From: Nonomuraea sp. NEAU-A123
Lineage (GTDB): Bacteria; Actinomycetota; Actinomycetes; Streptosporangiales; Streptosporangiaceae
DNA: 64,000 nucleotides
Reading direction: 5' to 3'
Assembly (NCBI RefSeq): GCF_018603905.1
Contig: NZ_JAHFZZ010000015.1
Span: forward strand, 1 to 64,000
The position numbers were made by a program, and so were the translations under genes. Numbering within the stretch: position 1 is the stretch's first letter; each line of letters starts with the position of its first letter. Below are positions 16,908-26,867 of the stretch, in pieces. The notes below the pieces were generated by a model, which was not told where the DNA came from, made no database searches, and saw only the letters and a list, made by a program, of their open reading frames with translations.

Positions 16908-17414
16908 ATGGATCAAGTGATCGCGACGCAGACCGCACCGTGGATCCCCGTGCCACACCGGCTGGAGGTTGTCCTGTCCTCCCGGCTGCCATCCACCGGA
17001 GAGATCACCACGGCCTTCGCCGTCGTACGCGACGACGCCGGCCGGATGCTGCTGACCTGCGTCGATCGGGAGGGACGCGGCTGGGACATGCCCGGCGGCC
17101 ACCTCGAACCCGGCGAGTCTCCCGTGGACGCCGCCGTCCGCGAGCTGGCCGAGGAGACCGGGCTGGTGCTGGCGGCGGCGGAGCTGTCCGTTTTCGCGTG
17201 GCTGCGGATCGAGCTGACGGGGCCGGTGCCCGAGGGGTACCGCTACGGGGCGCTGACGAATCTGGTGATGTTCCAGGCGCGGCTCGACTCGCCGGGGCCC
17301 GCCCTCCGGCCCCCTCCAGGATCGGAGAGCACGGGCGCCGCCTGGCTGCCGGCCGAGGAAGTGGAACGGCTCTGCGCCGGGCAGAGCTGGCTGATCGCGT
17401 ACCGGACGCTCTAG
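16908..17414 (+). CDS. NUDIX hydrolase
   Basis: 168-aa cytosolic pyrophosphohydrolase. The Nudix box is complete from GGHLEPGESPVDAAVRELAE onward through ETGL, supplying the metal-binding Glu residues. Flanking strands TAFAVVRDDAGRMLLTCVD fit the fold. GGGGGA lies 8 nt before the ATG. It is divergent from the antiporter and 39 nt before a PadR gene. The substrate (nucleotide, sugar nucleotide or capped RNA) cannot be assigned. Confidence 0.9.
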   Translation: MDQVIATQTAPWIPVPHRLEVVLSSRLPSTGEITTAFAVVRDDAGRMLLTCVDREGRGWDMPGGHLEPGESPVDAAVRELAEETGLVLAAAELSVFAWLRIELTGPVPEGYRYGALTNLVMFQARLDSPGPALRPPPGSESTGAAWLPAEEVERLCAGQSWLIAYRTL

Positions 17415-17453
17415 GCGTTGCGGACGCTTCGTTGAACGGAATAATCTCATCTC

Positions 17454-17804
17454 ATGCCCAGGGGAACCTCAGAAGTCAGCGAGCCGATGTACTTCGTGCT
17501 CACCGCGCTGCGCGGCGGCCCGTTGCACGGGCACGCGATCAGCAAGTCGATCAAGGAGCTGTCCAGCGGCCGGGTCCAGCCCTCGGTCGGCACGCTCTAC
17601 GGCATCCTGGAGCGGCTCAACGAGCGGGGTGTGATCGCCGTGGACCGCGAGGAGACGGTCAACGGTCGCAACAGGCGCTACTTCAGGATCACCGATGAGG
17701 GCCAGGCGCTGGTGGAGGCCGAGGCCCGGCGGATGCAGGAGGCCGCGTCCCTCGTCCTGCGGCCGACCACGTTCGCGCCCCTCGGCTCGCGCCCGACCGC
17801 ATGA
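17454..17804 (+). CDS. PadR-family transcriptional regulator
   Basis: 116-aa winged-helix regulator with the PadR pattern: EPMYFVLTALRGGPLHGHAI, SVGTLYGILERLNERGVI and RRYFRITDEGQALVEAE. It would bind DNA as a dimer and repress its own operon. A TAATCT element lies 6 nt before the ATG and there is no ribosome site, so the transcript may be leaderless. The stop overlaps the next gene by ATGA, pairing it with the downstream membrane protein, a common PadR arrangement. Confidence 0.9.
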   Translation: MPRGTSEVSEPMYFVLTALRGGPLHGHAISKSIKELSSGRVQPSVGTLYGILERLNERGVIAVDREETVNGRNRRYFRITDEGQALVEAEARRMQEAASLVLRPTTFAPLGSRPTA

Positions 17805-18685
17805 CGGCGCTCGAACGGCGCTACCGCAGGCTCCTGCTGGCCTACCCGAGGCAATACCGCGTGGCGCACGGCGACGAGCTGCTCGACGTTCTGCTCGACT
17901 CCGCCACTCCTGGACAGTCTTCCCCGGTTCTCAGGGAGGCGTGGGGGCTGCTCCGGGGCGGCGTGCGCACCCGCATCACCCACCAGGCGAGGGGCAGCGC
18001 GTGGGCGGACGGCCTGCATCTCGGGATCACGGCGGTGTCGGCGGCGAACCTGGCCGCGTTGCTGCCGTACACGGGTTCGTTACCGCCCTGGACGCTGCTG
18101 TCGGCGCTCGCGCTGCTGGCGGTCATGCGCGGATGGGTGTGGCCGGCGTTGGCGCTCACCTTCGCCACCGGGGTCAAGGCGGTCGCGATCGCCGGTGGCT
18201 GGCCACTTCTGGACCTCACCCTTCTGCCGGTGTACCCGTCGGCGCTCAGCGACCGCCCCCTGTTCGAGACCAGCAGCCCGGTCGTGGTGGCTGCGAGCTA
18301 CGGGGTCGCGCTGTCCGGGCTGGCGGTGCTGATCTGGCGGCGGCATCGGCCGCGCGTCCGGTCGTGGTGGTGGTTCGCGGCGGCGGTGGTGGCCTCGTGG
18401 GCGGGCCCTTCGTGGCTGCCGGACAAGACGTGGTTCCCGATCAGCCTGAGCAAGATGGCCGTCGAGGTGGCGGCGCTGGGGCTGGCCGTGGCGGGCGCGT
18501 ACCTGGCGCGCGACCCGCGCTGGGCGCTGGCCGCGGGCATCTACCTGCTGGTCACGTCGGGCGACCTGGGCCTGCACGCGGACGACCTGACCAGGCAGCA
18601 CCTCGCCTACTGGGGCGTCCTGATCGTGCTGACCCTGGCGACCGCGTTCGCGCCCTATCGGCAGCGCCGGCACTGCCTGGATTGA
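17801..18685 (+). CDS. Membrane protein paired with PadR
   Basis: 294-aa protein. The first 65 residues (RRYRRLLLAYPRQYRVAHGD) resemble the cytosolic prefix found on PadR-linked permeases. The remainder has about six to seven hydrophobic segments, with no ATP-binding or catalytic motif. It overlaps the padR stop by 4 nt, so it is coupled and probably regulated by it. The function is unknown; a transport or membrane-stress role is inferred only from the pairing. Confidence 0.75.
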   Translation: MTALERRYRRLLLAYPRQYRVAHGDELLDVLLDSATPGQSSPVLREAWGLLRGGVRTRITHQARGSAWADGLHLGITAVSAANLAALLPYTGSLPPWTLLSALALLAVMRGWVWPALALTFATGVKAVAIAGGWPLLDLTLLPVYPSALSDRPLFETSSPVVVAASYGVALSGLAVLIWRRHRPRVRSWWWFAAAVVASWAGPSWLPDKTWFPISLSKMAVEVAALGLAVAGAYLARDPRWALAAGIYLLVTSGDLGLHADDLTRQHLAYWGVLIVLTLATAFAPYRQRRHCLD

Positions 18686-18719
18686 CCATGCTCTGTTAAA
18701 CGTAGTATGGTCACCTGCC

Positions 18720-18958
18720 ATGCCCAAGAGATCCCCTCTGGCTCCCGTCGTGGCGCTGGCCGCAATGGTCGTTCTCGGCGGCTGCGGGGGCACCGCCGAG
18801 AACGCGTCGCAGCCGTCCCGGACCACGGCGGCCAAGGACACGAAGTACCAGCTCGAATCGGTCAAAGCCGACTGCATGCCGGCAAGGACTTCTATCCGGC
18901 GTACCTGCCCAAGGCGGAGGTTGTCCAGCAGCAGGTCAACGAAGAATTCGGTATGTGA
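18720..18958 (+). pseudogene. Frameshifted lipoprotein gene heading the export operon
   Basis: The first frame starts MPKRSPLAPVVALAAM and has a lipobox LGGCGG, typical of a lipoprotein, then continues to about KADC (near 18875). The coding bias then switches frame: HAGKDFYPAYLPKAEVVQQQ runs to the TGA at 18956-18958, which is 6 nt before the next gene. Each half reads well in only one frame, so a single-base indel or a sequencing error broke the gene. The intact product would be a small lipoprotein made with the HlyD/MacB exporter below. Confidence 0.6.
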
Positions 18959-18964
18959 GGCTCG

Positions 18965-20684
18965 GTGAAGTCCCCCCGGAGGCTGCTCGCCTTCGTCATC
19001 GCGGGTGTCGTGGTCATCGCCGCCGCCGGCTGGGTCGTGAGCACCCGCCTGCGATCCCCGGCCGACGAGGCCGCGCGCCGTACCGCGCCGAAGGCGTCGC
19101 TCGTCACCGCCGCCGTCGAGCGCCGCAAGCTGGTCAGCACGATCGTGGTCAGCGGCACGCTGGCATACGGCTCGCCGCTGCCCCTCACCCTCGCCGGCGT
19201 GGTCGGCGGCACCTCTGAGCTGCAGCGGGTCACCCGGGCGCCGCGCCAGGGCAGGCTGGCGGAAGGAGCGGTGTTCATGGAGGTGAACGGGCGCCCGGTG
19301 TTCGCGCTGCGCGGCTCCGTGCCGATGCACCGCACGATCGGGCCGGGCACCGAGGGCAAGGACGTCAAGCAGCTCCAGAAGGCGCTGCGCCGGCTCGGGT
19401 TCGGCGGGCCCGCCTCGGGGGTGTTCGACCGGGCCACGATCGCCGCCGTCACCCGGATGTACAAGAAGAAGGGGTACGAGGCCCAGCAGCCCACGCTGGC
19501 CGACCGGCAGGCCTACGACCAGTTGCGCAAGGCCGTACAGACCGCGCAGGAGACCCTCGCGACCGAGAAGCAGGCGCTCGACCAGGGGCGTGACGTGCTG
19601 CCGCTGAAGGTCAAGCTGACCAACGCCAAGACGGACCTGAAGTCGGCGCGGGCCGCCCTGAAGGAGGCGGAAGGACAGCGGCTCACCCCGGAGGACGACG
19701 CCAAGCTGGCGGCGGCCGACACGACCGTACGCGCGGCCGAGGAGAAGCTGCTCGAAGCCGAGCAGGCGCTCACCGCGGCCAGGTCCCAGCCGACCGCCAC
19801 ACCGACGACCACTCCGGCCGCCACCGCCGCGCCTCAGCCGACCGCGGACACGAGCCTGCTGGAGCTGCGGGTGGACAACGCCAGGGCCGACCTGGAGCAG
19901 GCGCGCGAGGCGTACGGCCGGATCAGGGAGGAGGCCCGGCAGGCCCGCGACAAGCGGCTGGAGGAGCTGCGCAAGGCCGTGCGCACGGCGAACGACGGGC
20001 TGGTCACGGCCCAGCAGGCGCTGCGCCAGGCCCGGCAGCTCTCCCCCACCAAGCTCAAGGTGGCCAACGCGGGCAAGGACGTGTCGGCGGCCAGGTCGCT
20101 GCTGGCCGAGTTCAGCCGGACCTACGGCACGGCGATCCCCCCGGGCGAGGTCGTGTTCCTGCCGAAGCTGCCCTCCCGGGTGCAGAAGACCGGGGTGAAG
20201 GCGGGCCAGACCGTCGAGAACGAGGTCGCGACGGTGACCAGCTCGACGTTCATGGTGACGGGGACGGTCGAGACCGCGGAGTCCGACCTGCTCCGCGCGG
20301 GCATGAGCGCGGTCATCGAGCTCGACTCGGGCAAGACGTACCCGGCGACGCTCACCGCGGTCGGCGAGAAGGCCACGGTGCCCGGCCAGGAGAAGGGCGC
20401 CGAGAACACGCAGCCGGTCCTGCTCACGCCGAGCTCGATGAAGGGGCTCAAGGGCCTGTCGGGCGCCGCGGTCACGGCCAGGGTGACGGTGGGGGCGACC
20501 GAGGAGCCGGTGCTGGTGGTCCCGGTGGCCGCGGTCGTCACGGGAGCCGACGGCAAGGCGCGGGTGCAGGTGGAGTACGCCACAGACAAGACCAAGGAGG
20601 TCGAGGTCCGCACCGGCCTGACCGCCGACGGAAACGTCGAGGTCAGCGGCACGCTCAACGCAGGCGACCGGGTGGTGGTCGGCG

Positions 20685-20692
<8 letters not shown>
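18965..20692 (+). CDS. HlyD/MacA-like adaptor with peptidoglycan-binding domain
   Basis: 575-aa membrane-anchored adaptor. One N-terminal segment (residues 8-27) anchors it. A peptidoglycan-binding type 1 domain lies near residues 120-165 (GTEGKDVKQLQKALRRLGFG and VFDRATIAAV). Two long coiled coils rich in Ala, Lys and Glu follow, separated by a Thr/Pro/Ala linker, then a beta-barrel region with a second lipoyl-like half. The GTG start is 6 nt after the upstream stop, and its end overlaps the MacB ATPase by 8 nt. In Gram-positives such adaptors link a MacB-type ABC transporter to the cell wall. The cargo is unknown. Confidence 0.85.
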
Positions 20693-21361
<669 letters not shown>

Positions 21362-21362
<1 letters not shown>

Positions 21363-22540
21363 TGCACGTACGAGACCTGGCCGGCGAGGCGGTCGCGGGC
21401 ATGCTCGCCAGACCGGTGCGCTCCGCGCTCACCACGCTCGGCACCGTGCTGGGCATCACCACGCTGGTCATCACGCTCGGCGTGGCCGCCACCGCGGGCA
21501 ACCAGATCGTCGGTCGCTTCGATGAGCTGGTCGCCACCGCCATCACGGTGGAGGTGCCCGAGACCACGAACGTGCCGCTGGTCGCCTGGGACTCGCTCGA
21601 GCGGGTGACCAGGCTGCGCGGCGTGGTCTCCGCGGCGGCGGTGGCCGAGAGCAAGGACAGCGCCAACCTGTCCGTACGCTCCAACGACCTCGTCGACCCG
21701 ACCAGCGTCACCACGCAGACCCTGACCGTGCTGGCCGCCACCACCGGCCTGCCCGAGGCCGCCCGGGGCCGGATCGTGCGGGGCAGGTTCTACGACGCCG
21801 GTCACATCCGGCGTGCGGACCGGGTGGCCGTGCTCGGCGACCAGGCGGCCAAGATGCTCGGCATCACCCGCCTCGACCGAGCTCCGGCGATCTTCATCGG
21901 CAGGCACGCGTACACGGTCATCGGCATCCTCGGCGACCTGCGCCGCGAACGGAACCTGAGCACCGCCGTCATGGTGCCGCCCACGGTGGGCAAGCAGTTC
22001 GGGCTACGTGACGTGACCAGGGTGCTGGTCAACACCAGCCTGGGCGCCGCCGACCTGATCGCCGGGCAGGCGCCGGACGCGCTCTCCCCCGGCAACGGCG
22101 ACATGCTCCAGGTGGTCGCCCCGCCCAGCCCCACCAGGGCGCGCGACCAGGCGCAGGACGACGTCAACGCGCTCTTCCTGATCCTCGGCCTGGTCTCGCT
22201 CGTGGTGGGCGCGGTCGGCATCGCCAACGTCACGCTCGTCACCGTGATGGAACGCGTCGCCGAGATCGGCCTGCGCCGCTCGCTCGGCGCGGCCCGCCGG
22301 CACATCGCCGCCCAGTTCCTGCTGGAGTCGACGCTGATCGGCCTGGCCGGCGGGGTGATCGGCGCGAGCGTCGGCGTGGTCGCCGTCGTCGCCGTCTCGG
22401 CCGCCAAGCAGTGGACGCCCCTCCTTGACGTACGGCTGGCGATCGGGGCCCCCATCGCCGGAGCCGTGGTCGGCCTGCTGGCCGGCCTGTACCCGGCACT
22501 GCGCGCGGCCAGAATGGAGCCGGTGGACGCGCTCAGGTAG
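21362..22540 (+). CDS. MacB-type ABC permease
   Basis: 392-aa permease with the MacB/FtsX topology: one N-terminal segment (TTLGTVLGITTLVITLGVAA), a large extracytoplasmic domain (about residues 50-255), then three C-terminal segments including IANVTLVTVMERVAEIGLRR and LGAARRHIAAQFLLEST. The ATG shares its A with the TGA of the ATPase. With the adaptor it forms a tripartite-like exporter; peptides, antibiotics or lipoproteins are typical cargo for the class, but the substrate here is unknown. Confidence 0.9.
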
Positions 22541-22549
22541 CTTTCGATC

Positions 22550-22948
22550 ATGACGCCGACATCTGGCATCACGCTCACCGTGTGCCCTCCCCTCACCGAC
22601 CACGACCTCAACGAGCTCTTCGCGGCCTCCTGGCCCGGCCACGACGACACCTCGTTCGCCCGCACGCTCGATCACAGCCTCTGCTGGATCGCCGCCCATC
22701 GCGGAGACAGCCTGGTCGGCTTCGTGAACGTCGCCACGGACGGCGGGGTCCACTCCTTCATCCTGGACACCACCGTGCATCCCGCTGAGCGCAGAGCGGG
22801 GCTCGGGGTGCTCCTGGTCCGCGCGGCCGCTCACGAGGCGAAGTCCCGCGGCGCCGACTGGCTGCACGTGGACTACGAACCCCATCTCGAAGGCTTCTAC
22901 GCCCAGTGCGGCTTCCGCCCCACGCCGGCGGGATTGATGCAGCTCTGA
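22550..22948 (+). CDS. GNAT N-acetyltransferase
   Basis: 132-aa GNAT protein. The acetyl-CoA loop is the segment ERRAGLGVLLVRAAAHEAKS following DTTVHPAE, and the C-terminal YEPHLEGFYAQCGFRPT is the usual beta6-beta7 closure. It starts just after the permease stop (9-nt gap) but has no obvious functional link to export. The acceptor is unknown. Confidence 0.85.
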   Translation: MTPTSGITLTVCPPLTDHDLNELFAASWPGHDDTSFARTLDHSLCWIAAHRGDSLVGFVNVATDGGVHSFILDTTVHPAERRAGLGVLLVRAAAHEAKSRGADWLHVDYEPHLEGFYAQCGFRPTPAGLMQL

Positions 22949-23075
22949 CGTCCCGCTGGGATGCTAGGGTCCCGTTGGACACCGTGTTCGGTCGGCGATT
23001 TCTGGAGGTGCGGGGGCTGAGATTCGTGAGCCGTTCCGCATGACCACCAGTGTCCTTACCGAGCATGGGATTCAC

Positions 23076-23468
23076 ATGACATCCATCATCCGACACATCA
23101 CTGTCGACTGCGCGGAGCCGTACGAACCGTACGAGCTCGCGGAGTTCTGGAGCCACGTACTCGGGCATCCGGTTGACCCGACAGACGAGCCGGGCGACGA
23201 CGAGGTGGGCCTGGCGGTGCCCGCCGGTCAGCCGACCCTGCTGTTCGTCCGCGTACCTGAGAAGAAGTCGGTCAAGAACCGGCTGCACCTCGACCTCGAA
23301 CCGGACCAGTCACGAGACCGGGAGGTCGAGCGGGTGTCCGCGCTCGGCGCGACCATCGTCGACGACCGCCGCAAGCCGAACGGCCGGGGCTGGGTGGTCA
23401 TGGCGGACCCGGCCGGAAACGAGTTCTGCGTCGAGGTCAGCGTGGCCGAACGGGCCGCCGCGGAATAG
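23076..23468 (+). CDS. VOC-family protein
   Basis: 130-aa glyoxalase/bleomycin-resistance-fold protein with two beta-alpha-beta-beta-beta units. The first unit starts IIRHITVDCAEPYEPYELAE; the second ends WVVMADPAGNEFCVEV, the usual VOC ending with a metal-site Glu. KKSVKNRLHLDLEP is typical of the actinobacterial PF18029-like subgroup. I chose ATG 23076 (GGGA 6 nt upstream) over ATG 23040. A perfect hairpin follows the stop. A near relative lies at 30315-30776. Confidence 0.85.
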   Translation: MTSIIRHITVDCAEPYEPYELAEFWSHVLGHPVDPTDEPGDDEVGLAVPAGQPTLLFVRVPEKKSVKNRLHLDLEPDQSRDREVERVSALGATIVDDRRKPNGRGWVVMADPAGNEFCVEVSVAERAAAE

Positions 23469-23475
23469 TCCCGAT

Positions 23476-23505
23476 CTCGGGGCGGATCACCGTATCCGCC
23501 CCGAG
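23476..23505 (+). terminator. Hairpin after the VOC gene
   Basis: Perfect 12-bp arms CTCGGGGCGGAT and ATCCGCCCCGAG with a 6-nt loop begin 7 nt after the VOC stop. No T tract follows, as is common for actinobacterial terminators. It lies just upstream of the GMC oxidoreductase. Confidence 0.75.
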
Positions 23506-23541
23506 GATTGCGGGAAGGACCTTCGCGGGGTCTACTTGTCC

Positions 23542-25254
23542 ATGGCCCTTCCCGAACTGGTTCCCTCCGGTCAGCAGGTGGACGTCCAGACGACGAGCTT
23601 CTCGCTCGATGTTCTCGGCCGCTTCATCTGCAGCACCTGGCAAGAGGCGACGGGCAGCGGCGGGCCGCCGTTCTCGGCGGTGGTGATCGGCGGCGGCATG
23701 TACGGGGCCTACTGCGCGACCAAGATCTACCGTCGGCACCCGGGCAAGCGGGTCCTGCTGCTGGACGCCGGTCCTTTCCTGGTTTCCGAGCACGTTCAGA
23801 ACCTGGGCCGTATCGGGCTCAACGTCCCCGCTCCCATCTCGCCCAGCGCCGATCCACGCGTGCCGCGGGAGTTGGTGTGGGGGCTGCCGTGGCGGGGCAA
23901 CGTCGACTTTCCCGGGCTGGCGTACTGCACCGGCGGCAAGTCCCTGTACTGGGGAGGCTGGTGCCCGCGGCTCACGGCGAGTGATCTGCGGCGCTGGCCG
24001 GCCTCGACGGCCGCGTACCTGGAGGGCAACTACCTGGAGGTGGAGAGCGAGATCGGCGTCGTGCCCGCTACCGATTTCATCGCGGGAGAGCTCTATACGA
24101 CGCTGTTCGAGGCGTTCGCGAGCGCCGCCGCGGTGACGCCGGGGTTCGAGACCGGCATCGGCGACCGTGGCGCCGAGATCGCGCCGCTCGCCGTGCAGGG
24201 AGACTCGCCGGTGTCCGGGCTCTTCGGCTTCGACAAGTACAGCAGCCTGCCGATGCTGATGGACGCGGTCCGAGAGGACGTGGCCGCCTCCGGGGGGCGC
24301 GACGCGGATCGCCGGCTCTTCGTGGTGCCCCTGGCGCACGTCATCAGGGCGCACACGGCGGATGGTGCGGTGACCAGGATCGACGTCGACGCCGCCGGGC
24401 AGCCGGAGTCCCTTCAGGTCTCCCCCGGCTGTGCCGTGATTCTGGCCGCGAGCGCGGTGGAGAGCACCCGGCTCGCCCTGTGCTCCTTCCCCACCCCGCT
24501 CATGGGCCGCAATCTGATGGCGCATGTACGCAGCGACTTCACCGTCAGGATCCGCCGGACGGCGCTGCCGCGGGTGCCGGACCACGTGCAGACGGGCGCG
24601 CTGCTCCTGCGCGGGCTGGTGCCGGCCGGCCGCTTCCACATCCAGGTCACCGCGTCGACGAGCCAGGGCGGATCCGACGAACTCCTGTTCCGCATGCTCC
24701 CCGACATCGACCTGCTCGATCGGCAACTGGCCAACACCGATCCCGAGTGGATCACCGTCACCCTGCGCTGCATCGGCGAGATGCGGGGGGACCGGACGAC
24801 CGCGATACCGGATCCGGACAAGAGCTGGATCAATCTCAGTCCGCACGAAGTCGACGAGTTCGGCATCCCGCGCGCCTACCTGCACATCACGCTCGATCCG
24901 CGGGACGAGCAGGTCTGGCAGGCCATGGACACCGCGGCGCTCGCCATCGCCCGGGCGGTCTCCGGCTCCCCGGACCAGATCCAGTACCTGTACGACAACG
25001 CATGGCACGCGGCGCCGTTCCCCCTCGACCGGCCGTTCCCCGAATGGCACCGCGGACTCGGTACGACCTACCACGAGTCCGGCACGCTGTGGATGGGCGA
25101 CGATCCGGCCACCTCGGTGACCAACCCGATGGGGCGCTTCCATCACGTACGGAACGCCTACGCCTGTGACCAGTCGCTGTTCCCGACGGTCGGGTCGGTC
25201 AACCCGGTCCTCACGGGACTGACCCTCGCCAGACAACTGGCCGAACAGATTTAA
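23542..25254 (+). CDS. GMC-family oxidoreductase
   Basis: 570-aa FAD oxidoreductase of the glucose-methanol-choline family. The Rossmann motif is AVVIGGGMYGAYCATKIY at about residue 48-65. GGKSLYWGGW binds the flavin, AASAVESTRLAL is conserved, and the C-terminal domain has GTTYHESGTLWMG and the closing GSVNPVLTGLTLARQLAEQI. The catalytic His is in YHESG. There is no signal peptide, so it is cytosolic. The ATG at 23542 has only a distant GGGG; a TTG 6 nt upstream is possible. The donor alcohol or sugar is unknown. Confidence 0.85.
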   Translation: MALPELVPSGQQVDVQTTSFSLDVLGRFICSTWQEATGSGGPPFSAVVIGGGMYGAYCATKIYRRHPGKRVLLLDAGPFLVSEHVQNLGRIGLNVPAPISPSADPRVPRELVWGLPWRGNVDFPGLAYCTGGKSLYWGGWCPRLTASDLRRWPASTAAYLEGNYLEVESEIGVVPATDFIAGELYTTLFEAFASAAAVTPGFETGIGDRGAEIAPLAVQGDSPVSGLFGFDKYSSLPMLMDAVREDVAASGGRDADRRLFVVPLAHVIRAHTADGAVTRIDVDAAGQPESLQVSPGCAVILAASAVESTRLALCSFPTPLMGRNLMAHVRSDFTVRIRRTALPRVPDHVQTGALLLRGLVPAGRFHIQVTASTSQGGSDELLFRMLPDIDLLDRQLANTDPEWITVTLRCIGEMRGDRTTAIPDPDKSWINLSPHEVDEFGIPRAYLHITLDPRDEQVWQAMDTAALAIARAVSGSPDQIQYLYDNAWHAAPFPLDRPFPEWHRGLGTTYHESGTLWMGDDPATSVTNPMGRFHHVRNAYACDQSLFPTVGSVNPVLTGLTLARQLAEQI

Positions 25255-25344
25255 CACGCGGCGTCTTGTTAGAGCCCTGCGGCATGTCGATATGGTGATG
25301 CCCGGCATCGCCCTGGCGGTAAGTAGAGAGCTGAGGTAGGACAC

Positions 25345-25788
25345 GTGGCGGCACCTGGCTTCGGTGATTTCGCGAGCATGAATGTCGACGCGTTCCTGCG
25401 GGATTCACACAAGCGGGTGGCCCGTTTCGCGGAAGCGCAGAAAAGGGCCGCGGACGTGGTCGGCCGGGCCACCACTGCCGACGACCATATCGCGGTCGAG
25501 TGCACCGCCTCGGGGGTGAGCAGACTTGATATCGACCCCCGGGCCAAGCGCATGAGCGTCGAGGAGATGTCCGCGGCGATACTCAAAGCGATTCACGAGG
25601 CCGACGCGGACGTCAAGCGTCAACTGTCGGAGATTTTGACGGATTCGTTCGACGGGGACACCCTGAACCCGGCCGGCGACCCGGAAGCCGCCAGAGCGCA
25701 GGTCGAAGAGGCGCAGAAAGCGTTCGACCGAATGATGAGCGACACGATGGGCGAGCTGAACCGCATGCGCAAGGAGTTCGGCTACTGA
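25345..25788 (+). CDS. YbaB/EbfC-like DNA-binding family protein
   Basis: 147-aa protein with a central YbaB/EbfC-like fold: a helix (RVARFAEAQKRAADVV), a beta pair around VECTASGVSRLDIDP, then a long C-terminal helix. Canonical YbaB is a small nucleoid protein beside recR; this divergent form is not with recR but converges on a WXG100-like pair, a setting seen in actinobacterial type VII-related loci. The GTG at 25345 follows GAGG; ATG 25378 is an alternative. It may act as a partner or chaperone rather than a DNA binder; uncertain. Confidence 0.7.
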   Translation: MAAPGFGDFASMNVDAFLRDSHKRVARFAEAQKRAADVVGRATTADDHIAVECTASGVSRLDIDPRAKRMSVEEMSAAILKAIHEADADVKRQLSEILTDSFDGDTLNPAGDPEAARAQVEEAQKAFDRMMSDTMGELNRMRKEFGY

Positions 25789-25795
25789 GGGGGAC

Positions 25796-26446
25796 CTACT
25801 TCAGGCCGTTGGTCAGGATCTTGTCGTACCCCCAAGCGGCCCCGCACGCCACGAGCAGCCCGAAGAGGTCCCACAGAACCTCGTTCCGCAGCACCAGGAG
25901 GCGCTGCTCAATCGAGAGAGCCACTGAACGCGCCTGCATTTCAGCGTAGAACCTCCCCCCTCCGCTGAGCGCCCCGGCGAGCGCGAGCCACGCCGTGAAC
26001 GTGGCAGTGGCGAAGTTGAAGTAGATCCACGCGGTCCAGAGGTTGGCCAGCACTCTGAGGATCCACGAAAGACGATGCGCCGAGTCGGCGGCGGCCTGCG
26101 AGCCCATGGCGAACTCGGTGACCTTCTGCCCGAAAGCCGCTCGATCCAGCGCCTGCCAACTGGCCGCGGACACACTGTCGTGCTGATCCCGCATGGACTC
26201 GCCGGAGGCGGACACGTTGCCGCTGATGGCACTCCAGCCGTCCGCGGCCTTGTGCAGCAACTGCGGATCCACCGGCACGGTGAGGCCGTACTTGAGCACG
26301 GACTTCTGCAGCACCGGCAATATGGCGGCGGCGAAGGCGTATTCGCCGAGTGTCGTCAGCTGCATCCACAGGAGATCGCCGCCACCGCCGGACTCGTACG
26401 GACTGGGCGTGCCACCCGGAATGGGGAGCTTAAATCCGCCTGACAT
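25796..26446 (-). CDS. WXG100-like protein with membrane segments
   Basis: 216-aa protein. Residues about 60-125 are a helical hairpin with the WXG100/ESX look (AADGWSAISGNVSASGESM, SAASWQALDRAAFG). This is followed by two to three hydrophobic segments (WTAWIYFNFATATFTAWLAL, LFGLLVACGAAWGYDKI). No enzymatic toxin domain is visible. It overlaps the upstream small gene by 17 nt and is transcribed with it. It is probably a type VII-related substrate or membrane partner; no ESX core components are in this window. Confidence 0.6.
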   Translation of the reverse strand: MSGGFKLPIPGGTPSPYESGGGGDLLWMQLTTLGEYAFAAAILPVLQKSVLKYGLTVPVDPQLLHKAADGWSAISGNVSASGESMRDQHDSVSAASWQALDRAAFGQKVTEFAMGSQAAADSAHRLSWILRVLANLWTAWIYFNFATATFTAWLALAGALSGGGRFYAEMQARSVALSIEQRLLVLRNEVLWDLFGLLVACGAAWGYDKILTNGLK

Positions 26447-26759
26447 TCTCGGTGTTCTCCATTTCCGCGGTGTCCACGTTTCCGGATGCCGTATACAGCT
26501 CGTCCCGATGACCGCGCAACGATTGGGCCATGTCGCCCAGCTTCCGCTCGGCGGAGGCGACTATTCTGTCGTGCTCCCGGGCCAACGGAAATCCGACCAC
26601 TCCCAACGCGCCCCAGCCGAGCCGCATATTCGGCGGAAAGACGCCGGCCTCTTCCAGATGCGACACGGGAGAAGTCCCGGTGGTGTCGTCGACAAGCGCG
26701 TCGCCGAGCCTCTTGATCGCCGACCTGTCGTATATCCGGGCTGACTCGTCCGAAAGCAA
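26430..26759 (-). CDS. Small helical protein paired with WXG100-like gene
   Basis: 109-aa protein starting at TTG (the only start after an upstream stop). The N-terminal half is of mixed character and the C-terminal half is a helix (ASAERKLGDMAQSLRGHRDE) like the ESX-secretion-associated helical proteins encoded next to WXG100-like proteins. Its 3' end overlaps the membrane WXG100-like gene by 17 nt, so the two are coupled and probably heterodimerise. There is no signal peptide. The family assignment is structural inference. Confidence 0.55.
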   Translation of the reverse strand: MLSDESARIYDRSAIKRLGDALVDDTTGTSPVSHLEEAGVFPPNMRLGWGALGVVGFPLAREHDRIVASAERKLGDMAQSLRGHRDELYTASGNVDTAEMENTENVRRI

Positions 26760-26867
26760 GTCATCACCATCCGTCCTCGATCAGTCACCAGGAGTCACTT
26801 TTCCGATGGTACGTCGACAAGATCATAGAAGTCGGAGGATACGCACGCAGACTTCTGCGCCTTTTGC

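Noticed and set aside
23437..25344. Reverse-strand frame opposite the GMC oxidoreductase
   Set aside because: No domain and no ribosome site; the forward frame has all GMC motifs.
25796..26759. Type VII secreted toxin-immunity pair
   Set aside because: No toxin domain or immunity-like gene is visible; only WXG100-like helices and membrane segments are supported.
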